NCBI GenBank assembly: GCA_045106475.1
Contig: JBGCEO010000023.1
Span: 107,975-171,974, forward strand
DNA length: 64,000 nucleotides
Direction of reading: 5' to 3'
DNA from: Granulosicoccus sp045106475
GTDB taxonomy: Bacteria; Pseudomonadota; Gammaproteobacteria; Granulosicoccales; Granulosicoccaceae
Position numbers and translations under genes: made by a program. The notes under the pieces were generated by a model. It made no database searches and was not told the origin of the DNA. It was given only the letters and a program-made list of their open reading frames with translations. Numbering within the stretch: the first letter of the stretch is position 1; every line of letters starts with the position of its first letter. This document shows positions 56,701 to 63,520 of the stretch, piece after piece.

Positions 56701-57228
56701 TCCAATGCAGATGCAGGCGAAAAGGCAGCAGATGCAGAAGAGTCTGAAAAACCAAAAAGACGAGGTGGTGGTAGACGTAGAGAACGGGTAAACAGCAAAC
56801 GTGCTGCTGCCAAGCAGGCTGGTGATGAGTCTCCTGAGTCGCCTATCGCTGAGCAAGCAAAACCCGATCAAGCAAAGAAAGACGCTCAGGCAGAACCTAA
56901 GGTGTCGGCCGTTAGCAAAGATGCCAACAGTTCCGCTGACTCTGACTCAGCCAAGGGAAGTTCTCCGGCGGTTAAAACAGTCAAAGCTGCTGCGCAATCT
57001 GATGGTAGCCCTACGCATGAGGACTCCAAGATTTCAGGTCGACAGCCCAGTGAGCTTAAGAGTAGCGTGCGCTCCCTGGCTAACAAGGATGAGACTGCCG
57101 GCAATCGATCCTCTTTTGCCTCGCGCAAAGTAACTGACATTAGCAGCGCACCCGCGTCTAATAAGGCCACCAAAAATGAAACTGTCGCTGAGCCTGGCAA
57201 TGGGAAAACAGAACCCGTCAGCGATTAG
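53713..57228 (+). CDS. rne: Ribonuclease E
   Basis: An 1171-residue endonuclease and degradosome scaffold. The start MKRMLINATHQEELRVAIVDG matches the family exactly, although no Shine-Dalgarno is seen. The catalytic half has the S1 domain (YKAKITRVEPSLEAVFVDYG), the 5' sensor, DNase I-like domain with VVIDFIDMM and the zinc-link CPRCSGHGT. The second half (from about residue 510) is long, low-complexity and rich in Ala, Ser, Glu, Lys and Arg, including RGRGRGRK, RGRRGGRRRGGRGR and RRGGGRRRER RNA-binding-like clusters. A 26-bp hairpin follows the stop. Confidence 0.98.
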   Translation: MKRMLINATHQEELRVAIVDGQRLVDLDIEHKSREQRKSNIYKAKITRVEPSLEAVFVDYGADRHGFLPFKEIAKEYLKNSDKKSEGGRPNIRDCIKEGQEIVVQIEKEERSNKGAALTTLISLAGRFLVLMPNNARAGGVSRRIEGDDRTELKAAMADVEVPDGMGTIVRTAGIGRTTEELQWDLDYQAAIWTAIQEAAGQKKAPFLIYQESNIIVRGLRDYFRGDIGEIIADEQATYDQAAEFIRLYMPQNQRKLKLYQDDVPLFNRYQIESQIESAFRREVRLPSGGALVIDHTEALISIDINSARATKGHDIEETATNTNLEAADEVARQLRLRDLGGLVVIDFIDMMASKHQRSVENRLREALKQDRARVQIGRISKFGLLEMSRQRLRPSLGESSENVCPRCSGHGTIRGIESTALSILRLVEEEAMKDNTGRVLADVPVEVATYLLNEKRQSINEIEARNTVTLLIVANPTIETPNYSIERVRMSEADHEMLSKKSYELASDNAETYSPQDARDEKKPEEAAVSTVTPQAPAPTPANRLQQASAQQIIDPSTQGTGGFRRIIGAVTSLFGGGTAAEEQSGNTDALALQEPKDKTRPDRKAQSDAGKGKKRGKRSGNRGGRGRNRQDGDKAESNTDSKNGNRNASKRGKAAENADKDKNNPRSQKDQAAKDEQRQEEQGANSKSTRSRGRGRGRKQDRVDNSAETADSNLTAETATESDLSGDEASNSSSATADDTGRTRGRRGGRRRGGRGRNRNGARNADEQKQDSNSDSPQADSVSEESVTPTASPDDKRSSAPKDAKAAVGAVGAVGVSGSAAQTVDAEPAKTTEDKSNHSNLAKTDESSDAKVSSANVSTQAAAHTEQATSPESAKASSSNSDSPSQPKSDAPESQSAMAGKTDAAASNDAEVKTQGTEKPAPVSQKSTQTDSMQPAAEIKQVTESGTANASNEPQVETGDATDSKATEKKTRAPRKARVAKKVAASDTNDIENESNADAGEKAADAEESEKPKRRGGGRRRERVNSKRAAAKQAGDESPESPIAEQAKPDQAKKDAQAEPKVSAVSKDANSSADSDSAKGSSPAVKTVKAAAQSDGSPTHEDSKISGRQPSELKSSVRSLANKDETAGNRSSFASRKVTDISSAPASNKATKNETVAEPGNGKTEPVSD

Positions 57229-57236
57229 AATTGAAG

Positions 57237-57262
57237 GGCAGCGCTCCCGAACGAGCGCTGCC
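57237..57262. terminator. Probable terminator between rne and the GTPase gene
   Basis: A perfect 10-bp stem, GGCAGCGCTC/GAGCGCTGCC, with loop CCGAAC lies 8 bp after the rne stop and 40 bp after the end of the convergent gene. The T-tract is absent on both sides, so it may act mainly by protecting the mRNA 3' end or with Rho. Confidence 0.6.
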
Positions 57263-57301
57263 TGAGCTTACGAACAAATTAAAGGTTCTTCGGCTTGCTA
57301 G

Positions 57302-58726
57302 CTAGTCGCGTGGATTGCCGGAAGGGTTAGTAAACTGGTCATTTAATGATTCTACGAATTCCGATGCCTGCTCTATCACTTCATCAACGGCTTTTCTTGC
57401 GCTGCCATTCCACCCCACCGGGCTTTTACGAAACAGGGAGCGAAAAAAGCGGGTGTTGTAACGAAATGCATTACTGAAAGGCTCATCTTCTGTGCCAGGC
57501 AGACGCGAGGCCATATAGTTGGCCACAGTCTTACGAGCTAGAAAATGCACGATCAGAAGCAACACAGCAACTGCGAGGATGATAGCGAGCATCGCGACAG
57601 GATCTGCAAACAAGCTCAAAACCAAACTCAAAAGTGCCCCTAAAGAACCTGTTAAAGCAGCAACGCCTGCAATAGCAGCCAGCAGCAAGGCAATGATACC
57701 GGCATCCAATTTGAGTACGCGCGATGCCCAAAGAGCTTTCAGCCTGGTTATAGCTGGTATTGCATTGTCTCTAATCGTGTAGGCTTGCTTCTCCATGGCT
57801 CCCACAATCCGATAGGCTCGCTCAACCTCAACTTGACGTATTCGATCTTCGATCTCAGCCATGTCTGCATCGCGCTTGGATTCAAAGCGCTCGCGTCGGC
57901 TGTCATCGTCAATGGGTAGCGCAACATCTTTGTTGTAGATGGTGTAAAACCTGCCGGCCGTCAGGCCTTTCTGCGATAGGGCGCGTTGCCAGGCACCCAC
58001 AATCTCTTCTGTATTGTCCTCTCTTGCGGCGCTGTCTATCTGATTAAGGATGAACAGAAACTTGTTGCTGTCACTGCGTGAAATAGTCTCTTCAACCAGG
58101 TGAGTCAGCGTATCCTGCATAGCACCAGGTTCAGGATGCCTGGCATCGAAAAAAACAAGCACCAAATCAGAAATATCCATGATGTGGTTAGTCAATTTCA
58201 AAGTCGAAGTCCGCTGGGCATCCGCATCGAATCCGGGAGAATCAATCAGAATCTTGCCGCGCACAACCTCTGAGTCGGTTACCTTGAGTTGCAGGTAAGC
58301 ATCTATTCGCCTCCCCTCACCCTCTGTCACTTTTTCAATTTCTTCACTGATTCTGTAAAAGGGAAATCGCATGTCAGCATCCAGTGCCAGACCAGGCAGT
58401 ACTCGTCCGGCATTTTCCTGCCCGTAACAGATCACCGTAAATTTATCATCAACGGCCTGATTGCCAGTCTTTTGCAGGGTCCGTCCCAGATAACTATTGA
58501 TAAAGGACGACTTACCTGCTGAAAACACACCCAGTATCGATACCAGTGGCCACCATGAAATTTTCATGGCGTAAGAGTCATCGGTTTCCAACAGACCAGT
58601 CTTGTAGCCAATACCGTCGAGCTTTCGGAACCCCCCTATTGCGTCGATCAGGACTGGATTTTCACGTTCTAAATGGCTCTTTAGACTATCGAATCGTTTG
58701 ACAATTGTTTTGTCGGGTCGGACCAT
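57302..58726 (-). CDS. Dynamin-family GTPase with C-terminal membrane segments
   Basis: A 474-residue GTPase. G1 is GVFSAGKSS (residues 66-74), G3 is DSPGFDAD and G4 is NQID; a conserved Thr in the switch-I region (NQAVDDKFTV) is likely. After the GTP domain a helical part precedes two strongly hydrophobic segments (about 345-365 and 375-398), then a short tail. This layout resembles bacterial dynamin-like and YjdA/CrfC-like proteins that act at membranes. It is monocistronic and divergent from the AGV-repeat protein operon. Its cellular role is not known. Confidence 0.85.
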   Translation of the reverse strand: MVRPDKTIVKRFDSLKSHLERENPVLIDAIGGFRKLDGIGYKTGLLETDDSYAMKISWWPLVSILGVFSAGKSSFINSYLGRTLQKTGNQAVDDKFTVICYGQENAGRVLPGLALDADMRFPFYRISEEIEKVTEGEGRRIDAYLQLKVTDSEVVRGKILIDSPGFDADAQRTSTLKLTNHIMDISDLVLVFFDARHPEPGAMQDTLTHLVEETISRSDSNKFLFILNQIDSAAREDNTEEIVGAWQRALSQKGLTAGRFYTIYNKDVALPIDDDSRRERFESKRDADMAEIEDRIRQVEVERAYRIVGAMEKQAYTIRDNAIPAITRLKALWASRVLKLDAGIIALLLAAIAGVAALTGSLGALLSLVLSLFADPVAMLAIILAVAVLLLIVHFLARKTVANYMASRLPGTEDEPFSNAFRYNTRFFRSLFRKSPVGWNGSARKAVDEVIEQASEFVESLNDQFTNPSGNPRD

Positions 58727-58922
58727 CGGGGATTAGCACTCCAAAAGCTGAGAATAAAAGGTATAAAGGGACATGAAAACACCAAGCAGATGCTGGCTCA
58801 AACGAGAAAAAAAGTCACACACTCACCACAGACAAGTTTATCAGCCAGAGTTCTCCAGACCTAAATACTTGTAGTGTTCTCATAAACATAGAGTAAAACC
58901 GACTAAGAGGAGTTAAACAACT

Positions 58923-59474
58923 ATGTGGTTAGTAACAATTATTGTGCTGGCGCTTGCCGCCTTTTTCCTGATGAAGGTCTTGAAATCCCAAGATTTGCGC
59001 AAAGCCGCAGAAAAAGAGAGGGAAATGGAAAGCTCAGGACTCGAAGGCAGTCTGAGTTCAAATGATTCCACGGCAGCTTCAGTAGACCAATCCAGCGCAG
59101 CAATTTCGGCCAGCGCACCGACTAGCGAAACAAGCTCTCCAGGCGGCCAGAGTGCCAAAAGCCCGGCCGATGCAGGCAATGCTGGCGTGGCTGGCAATGC
59201 TGGCGTGGCTGGCGTGGCTGGCGTGGCTGGCGTGGCTGGCGTGGCTGGCGTGGCTGGCGCAGCATTGTCCAGTTCTGCCCTGCTCAATACGGGGAATGCG
59301 ATGAATGACATTCGAGAAATGATAAAGATCTTGAATCTGGCCGAACCAGATGCCTCGCGATTGGCCATAAGCCGCGAAGAGTTTAGTGCGTTACGACACG
59401 GCGGCAGTGATCAGATGCCGGGCGAAGATTCTTTGAATTCAGTGGCTGAACGACTCAGGGGTATGCTTGCCTGA
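58923..59474 (+). CDS. Membrane-anchored protein with AGV tripeptide repeats
   Basis: A 183-residue protein of unknown function with GAGG upstream (58908-58911). An N-terminal membrane segment (MWLVTIIVLALAAFFLMK) is followed by a charged stretch, a Ser/Ala-rich disordered part, ten AGx tripeptides (about 84-115) and a C-terminal ~60-residue folded part with DIREMIKILNLAEPDASRLAIS. The stop overlaps the rhomboid gene start by 1 bp, and the two are presumably coupled. No homologous family was recognised. Confidence 0.8.
   Translation: MWLVTIIVLALAAFFLMKVLKSQDLRKAAEKEREMESSGLEGSLSSNDSTAASVDQSSAAISASAPTSETSSPGGQSAKSPADAGNAGVAGNAGVAGVAGVAGVAGVAGVAGAALSSSALLNTGNAMNDIREMIKILNLAEPDASRLAISREEFSALRHGGSDQMPGEDSLNSVAERLRGMLA
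59176..59263 (+). repeat. 9-bp minisatellite (GGCGTGGCT) coding AGV repeats
   Basis: About nine to ten copies of a 9-bp unit, the first ones alternating AATGCTGGC and GTGGCTGGC, the last six nearly identical GGCGTGGCT. It encodes AGN-AGV-AGN-(AGV)6-AGA. The unit keeps the reading frame, so slippage would change only the tract length. Confidence 0.9.
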
Positions 59475-60079
59475 TGCCACTATCAGGCCTGATAGATTCT
59501 CGCAACGTCCACACCATCAAAAGAGACATGGCGGGCGTTGTATTGCTGATTGCAGCAATCTGGATCGTCTTTGCGCTTGATACATTCTTGCCGTTAGAAA
59601 ATTTTGGCCTGGTGCCTCGCACTTTCCGAGGCTTGCTTGGCATTGTCGCTATGCCTTTTTTGCATGGTGATTTCAAACACCTGTTGGGCAACACTATTCC
59701 TCTGGCTGTGACCATGATACTACTGGCCGGTTCACGCGCCAACAGTGGAGTCATAGTTGCATTAATAACCATTCTTTGCGGATTGGGTTTGTGGCTTTTT
59801 GGTCGCACCGCATTGCATATCGGTGCCAGCGGTTTAGTCTTTGGACTTATTACCTTCCATGTATTCGCCGGTATATTTGAAAAGCGGCTGCAATCTGTTG
59901 TGATTGCTGTTGTAGTGGGGCTGCTTTACGCCTCCACACTATTACACGGTGTTGTTCCTTTTCAGAAAGGCGTCTCCTGGGAGGGTCACCTGATCGGGGC
60001 GATCGCAGGTGCTTTAGTCGCTCTACTTGTGTCACGACTACTAAAACAACCCGACTCTTCAGGACACTCGCGGGCATGA
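59474..60079 (+). CDS. Rhomboid family intramembrane serine protease
   Basis: A 201-residue polytopic membrane protease with six to seven hydrophobic segments. The catalytic Ser119 lies in HIGASGLVFG, the catalytic His172 in GHLIGAIAGA, and the oxyanion residues His69 and Asn73 in HLLGN. The N terminus is short and cytosolic. Its stop overlaps the DegT-type gene by 4 bp and its start overlaps the AGV-repeat gene, making a tight three-gene set. The substrate is unknown. Confidence 0.93.
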   Translation: MPLSGLIDSRNVHTIKRDMAGVVLLIAAIWIVFALDTFLPLENFGLVPRTFRGLLGIVAMPFLHGDFKHLLGNTIPLAVTMILLAGSRANSGVIVALITILCGLGLWLFGRTALHIGASGLVFGLITFHVFAGIFEKRLQSVVIAVVVGLLYASTLLHGVVPFQKGVSWEGHLIGAIAGALVALLVSRLLKQPDSSGHSRA

Positions 60080-61293
60080 AAAACGACAAGGCACCCAGTT
60101 GTTTCACTGGTAACTTTACGCAACAGGAGCCCATTCCCGAAGAGGCTATTAATGCTGCGGTCTCGGTCATGAAGGGCGGACGTTTGCATCGCTACAATGT
60201 GGCCAACGATGAAGAGTTATCCGAAACCGCTCTGTTGGAAATAGAGTTTGCGAACTATCAGCAGCAGCAGTATTGTCTGGCTTGCGCGTCTGGCGGCTAT
60301 GCCCTGCAGCTAGCCATGCGTGCATGGGGAATCAACGCCGGAGAATCAGTCTTAACAAATGGCTTTACCCTGTCACCCGTTCCGGGCGCTATTCAAGCAG
60401 TAGGCGGTAAAGTCGTGCTAGTTGAGACCACGTCGGATCTTGTTATCGATTTAACACACCTGGAATCCCAAATCAAAAGCTCAGGCGCTCGTTTATTGCT
60501 GCTATCCCATATGCGCGGACACCTGGTAGATATGGATGCACTTTGCTTACTACTTTCCAGATATGACGTTGCATTAATTGAAGATTGTGCGCACACGATG
60601 GGAGCTAGCTTTGCAGAAAGAAAAAGCGGATCACATGGTGTGATTTCCTGTTTCAGCACCCAGACCTACAAACATATAAATTCCGGTGAAGGGGGCTTAC
60701 TGACATCTAACAACGATATGATGATGGCTCGAGCCATCATTTTGTCTGGCTCGTATATGTTGTATGAACGACATAAGGCAGCGCCCGGCGCAGAAGTTTT
60801 CGATTCCATTAAACTGGAAACGCCAAATTGCAGCGGGAGAATGGACAATTTAAGAGCAGCGATTCTCAGGCCTCAATTGCAACAGCTGGATGCTAACGGG
60901 AGACGCTGGAACGATCGTTACGATGCCTTTGCAGCAGCGTTGGGGCAATCAAATAATTCTATACATGTTCCCACTCGGCATGCTCTAGCTTATGAGGTTC
61001 CCAGCTCCATTCAATTTCAGATACCCCGCTTTGGAGACCAGCAAAATCTGGCCTTTCTTGATCAATGTGCTAAACGCGGAGTAGATTTAAAGTGGTTTGG
61101 CGCTGATGAACCAAAAGCCTACACAAGCCGCTACGATAGCTGGCGCTATATCGAAACAACACCCCTGCCCAATACTGACGGCATACTCAAACGCTTGTAT
61201 GACTGCCGCCTGCCACTGACCTTTTCGGTACAGGACTGCGCCCAAATCGGCAGTATCGTTTCAGAGGTTGAACAATCAATAAACGCCGCTTGA
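60076..61293 (+). CDS. DegT/DnrJ/EryC1/StrS family aminotransferase
   Basis: A 405-residue PLP enzyme of the sugar-aminotransferase superfamily. Motifs: ACASGGYALQLAMRA near residue 70, the PLP-contact Asp170 in IEDCAHTMGA, and the Schiff-base Lys199 in STQTYKHINSGEGG. Typical members make amino-sugars for surface glycans or antibiotics, but no sugar-nucleotide genes are adjacent. The start overlaps the rhomboid stop by 4 bp. It ends 9 bp from the convergent ArsR-type gene. Confidence 0.9.
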   Translation: MKNDKAPSCFTGNFTQQEPIPEEAINAAVSVMKGGRLHRYNVANDEELSETALLEIEFANYQQQQYCLACASGGYALQLAMRAWGINAGESVLTNGFTLSPVPGAIQAVGGKVVLVETTSDLVIDLTHLESQIKSSGARLLLLSHMRGHLVDMDALCLLLSRYDVALIEDCAHTMGASFAERKSGSHGVISCFSTQTYKHINSGEGGLLTSNNDMMMARAIILSGSYMLYERHKAAPGAEVFDSIKLETPNCSGRMDNLRAAILRPQLQQLDANGRRWNDRYDAFAAALGQSNNSIHVPTRHALAYEVPSSIQFQIPRFGDQQNLAFLDQCAKRGVDLKWFGADEPKAYTSRYDSWRYIETTPLPNTDGILKRLYDCRLPLTFSVQDCAQIGSIVSEVEQSINAA

Positions 61294-61302
61294 TACTACT
61301 CA

Positions 61303-62268
61303 TTAGCTTTGGGTTTTGTAAGGCAGATGCACACTGTTAGACGCTGTGTTTGTGCCTTGCCACAATTTGACCGTCAGAGGTTCTCCAACCAATGACTCAG
61401 TTTGACCCGGATCCAATCCTGCCTGTTTCATTGCAAGTTCAATCTCACGATCTGAAAAGCCCAGCCGTTGATGCTTGTGATCAGTGCGCAAATGCTCCTC
61501 GCTATGGGGTGCAAAATCTACAACTACAAGCCTGCCACCAGGCTTTAGAGTTCGCGCCGCTTCCATAATAACGGTGCCTGGTTCCAGGCTATAGTGCAGC
61601 ACAAGATGCAGGGTTGCGAGATCCATAGACATATCGTCCACGGGCATGTTGTACATATCCCCTTTTCTGACTTGAATATGTCGATAACCTTGCTGTTCGA
61701 GTTGCGTCCTTGCGATGGCGAGCATTTCGCTGCTCATATCGATGCCTATACCCCGTTCTATTTGCGCAGCCATCAACTCAAGCATCCGCCCTGTACCGGT
61801 TCCAATGTCCAGATAATGACCAACCCGCTCACTTCCGACCAATTCGAGCAACCTCGACTCGACCTCTGCCTCAGGAACATGTAACGCTCTTATCTTGTTC
61901 CAGTCGCTGGCATTATCCTGGAAGTACTTTTCCGCAACTTGCGCACGCTTTTGACGGGTCTTGTCCAGTCGTGCCAGGTCCCGGTTGAGTTCTGTGTCAT
62001 CCCCCGGAAGCATATCAACCAATGTCCGAGCCAGATGCGCAGCTTCATTGCCCTCAGAGATGCGGTAGAAAACCAGCGACCCTTCTCTAAAGCGCACGAG
62101 CAGGCCAGCTTCAACCAGTAGTTTTAGATGTCTCGATACGCGTGGCTGACTCTGACCCAGAATCTGAGTGAGTTCTGTGACACTGAGTTCGCCGTGGGCG
62201 CAAAGTGCAAGCAAGCGAAGCCTGGTTGGCTCACCTGCTGCACGCAATCCAGATAGCAACGCTTCCAT
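61303..62268 (-). CDS. ArsR-family regulator fused to SAM-dependent methyltransferase domain (SahR-like)
   Basis: A 321-residue fusion. The N-terminal ArsR winged helix (about 1-95) includes EPTRLRLLALCAHGELSVTELTQIL and QPRVSRHLKLL; no metal-binding cysteines of the ELCVC type are evident in the sensing helix. The C-terminal part (about 130-290) is a class I methyltransferase fold with DIGTGTGRMLELMA. This architecture fits SahR-type regulators, which sense S-adenosylhomocysteine and control methionine-cycle genes. ATG at 62268 is preferred; TTG at 62271 is in frame. A palindromic operator abuts the start, so it is probably autoregulated. No methionine-cycle genes are adjacent. Confidence 0.88.
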   Translation of the reverse strand: MEALLSGLRAAGEPTRLRLLALCAHGELSVTELTQILGQSQPRVSRHLKLLVEAGLLVRFREGSLVFYRISEGNEAAHLARTLVDMLPGDDTELNRDLARLDKTRQKRAQVAEKYFQDNASDWNKIRALHVPEAEVESRLLELVGSERVGHYLDIGTGTGRMLELMAAQIERGIGIDMSSEMLAIARTQLEQQGYRHIQVRKGDMYNMPVDDMSMDLATLHLVLHYSLEPGTVIMEAARTLKPGGRLVVVDFAPHSEEHLRTDHKHQRLGFSDREIELAMKQAGLDPGQTESLVGEPLTVKLWQGTNTASNSVHLPYKTQS

Positions 62269-62271
62269 CAA

Positions 62272-62291
62272 ATATAAACATATATTTATAT
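62272..62291 (-). promoter_or_regulatory. Candidate ArsR-type operator
   Basis: ATATAAA-CATATA-TTTATAT, a 20-bp AT-rich near-perfect palindrome with 7-bp arms, lies 3 bp before the regulator's ATG. It has the form of ArsR/SmtB-family operators. It occupies the place of a ribosome-binding site, so the transcript may be leaderless or the palindrome may also contain the -10 region. Confidence 0.7.
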
Positions 62292-62350
62292 GACCGAGGA
62301 GTATGCACTACTCAGCACGGCTGTGCGACCACTCGACTGGATCAGGTGAT

Positions 62351-63007
62351 CTAGCGTCGCAGATACCGAAGCGCGCCTGGTAAGGCAAATAGCAAGGCAG
62401 CACCGAAAGCCAGCACACTCTGTGACAGAGATAACAAAGGTGCTCCTTTAACGGTTTTGAAATAGCTGTCTACCAGAATCAGTAACAGCAGCACGACGCC
62501 CGGGAAATACATCCCAGCACCGGGACCTGGCTCCGTTTCGGCATCCATGTCCACAGCATCGACTATCTCAGGTTGTTTTGTGACAGCCGCAACACGCGAA
62601 TCTGCAAGCTTTCGCGCTACTCTCAAGGTCTCCAGATCAGGGAACGTCTTGCTGGTTAATTGCTGCAAAGTATTGTTGGGCCAAACACGATAAAACTGTA
62701 CTTGCTCTTCCTCAGTTCTGCCTCTCACATCAACACGGATCAAAAACCCCTGAATAGCTTTGTTTCCCAATTTCTCAGCATAGGCACCTGTCTCTGTGGC
62801 GACCTGGCGCAGCGTATCCCCGTCAACAGCGTCAACGACTTCAATAACAGCCAGTGTTTGGGCAGAGTCCGGGTCGACGATGATGAAGGAAGGGACCCTG
62901 GTCCCGGAACCAGCTCGTATTGCCGGTCCAATTAAATCACTGTCTAGAATGACAGACGCTCTCGGATAATCCGATTGCAAAAGAAAACTGTAAATAAGCT
63001 CGTCCAA
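62351..63007 (-). CDS. Membrane protein with HsdR-N-like domain
   Basis: A 218-residue protein of unknown function. The first ~140 residues resemble the N-terminal domain of type I restriction R subunits (PD-D/E-x-K-like fold), with RVPSFIIVDP, LAVIEVVDAVD and AYAEKLG, but the catalytic D/E-x-K is not conserved (EVV). Two hydrophobic segments follow (about 168-182 and 192-212) and the C terminus is basic (ALRYLRR). It stands alone; no restriction-modification genes are near. The domain call is tentative. Confidence 0.7.
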   Translation of the reverse strand: MDELIYSFLLQSDYPRASVILDSDLIGPAIRAGSGTRVPSFIIVDPDSAQTLAVIEVVDAVDGDTLRQVATETGAYAEKLGNKAIQGFLIRVDVRGRTEEEQVQFYRVWPNNTLQQLTSKTFPDLETLRVARKLADSRVAAVTKQPEIVDAVDMDAETEPGPGAGMYFPGVVLLLLILVDSYFKTVKGAPLLSLSQSVLAFGAALLFALPGALRYLRR

Positions 63008-63520
63008 GAGAATGCTACCAATTTGTTGTGATTACGGTGCCGAACAGGCAAATATGCTCCGCATATGCCAAAACGACAATAAACTGTCAGCCGACTCCCA
63101 GCTGAGCACATTATTTTGACACCACAGGTATCATACCAACTAGCGCGCTCCGAGCTGTAAGATTTTTTTGCTCTTGCGAGGCATTCTTACCTTTGCATCT
63201 GTGATCTGCTTGGCAAAAAATTCCAATTACCTACGCGTTAAAACATGAAGTTAGTAAGCATCTTATTTTTCTGTATTGGTCAGATACGCGTTCAACCAGT
63301 TGTAACAATCAAACAATCAATAGAGTCTTTCCTTGTGAGAACATCTGTATGAGGAAGAGAACAGATTAGAATGAACTCAGGCTTAGTCCCAGCACAAAGC
63401 CGATACTTACGACACAGGCAGCCGCCTATTGGCTAGAATGCCAACCAGTGCGGTTGCACCCACGCATAACTTCAAACGATGCGCGGTTAGCAGTATTGAT
63501 CTACGGACGAGCCAACTAAA
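63008..63520. other. 513-bp intergenic region
   Basis: No convincing gene was seen on either strand. It holds a hairpin or palindrome, ATATGC-TCC-GCATAT (63052-63066), 45 bp upstream of the leftward membrane-protein gene, which may be an operator. The rest should contain divergent promoters, but no clear -35/-10 pair was identified by eye. Confidence 0.5.

Noticed and set aside
55251..57200. Several long minus-strand frames within the rne C-terminal half
   Set aside because: They are shadows of low-complexity rne coding sequence, lack starts with ribosome-binding sites and show no domains.
59161..59270. CRISPR-like direct repeats
   Set aside because: The units are 9 bp, contiguous and in frame, without spacers; it is a coding minisatellite.
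58913..59368. Minus-strand frame coding a PATPATPATP repeat
   Set aside because: It is the antisense reading of the 9-bp AGV minisatellite; the plus-strand gene has a membrane segment, a ribosome-binding site and coupling to the rhomboid gene.
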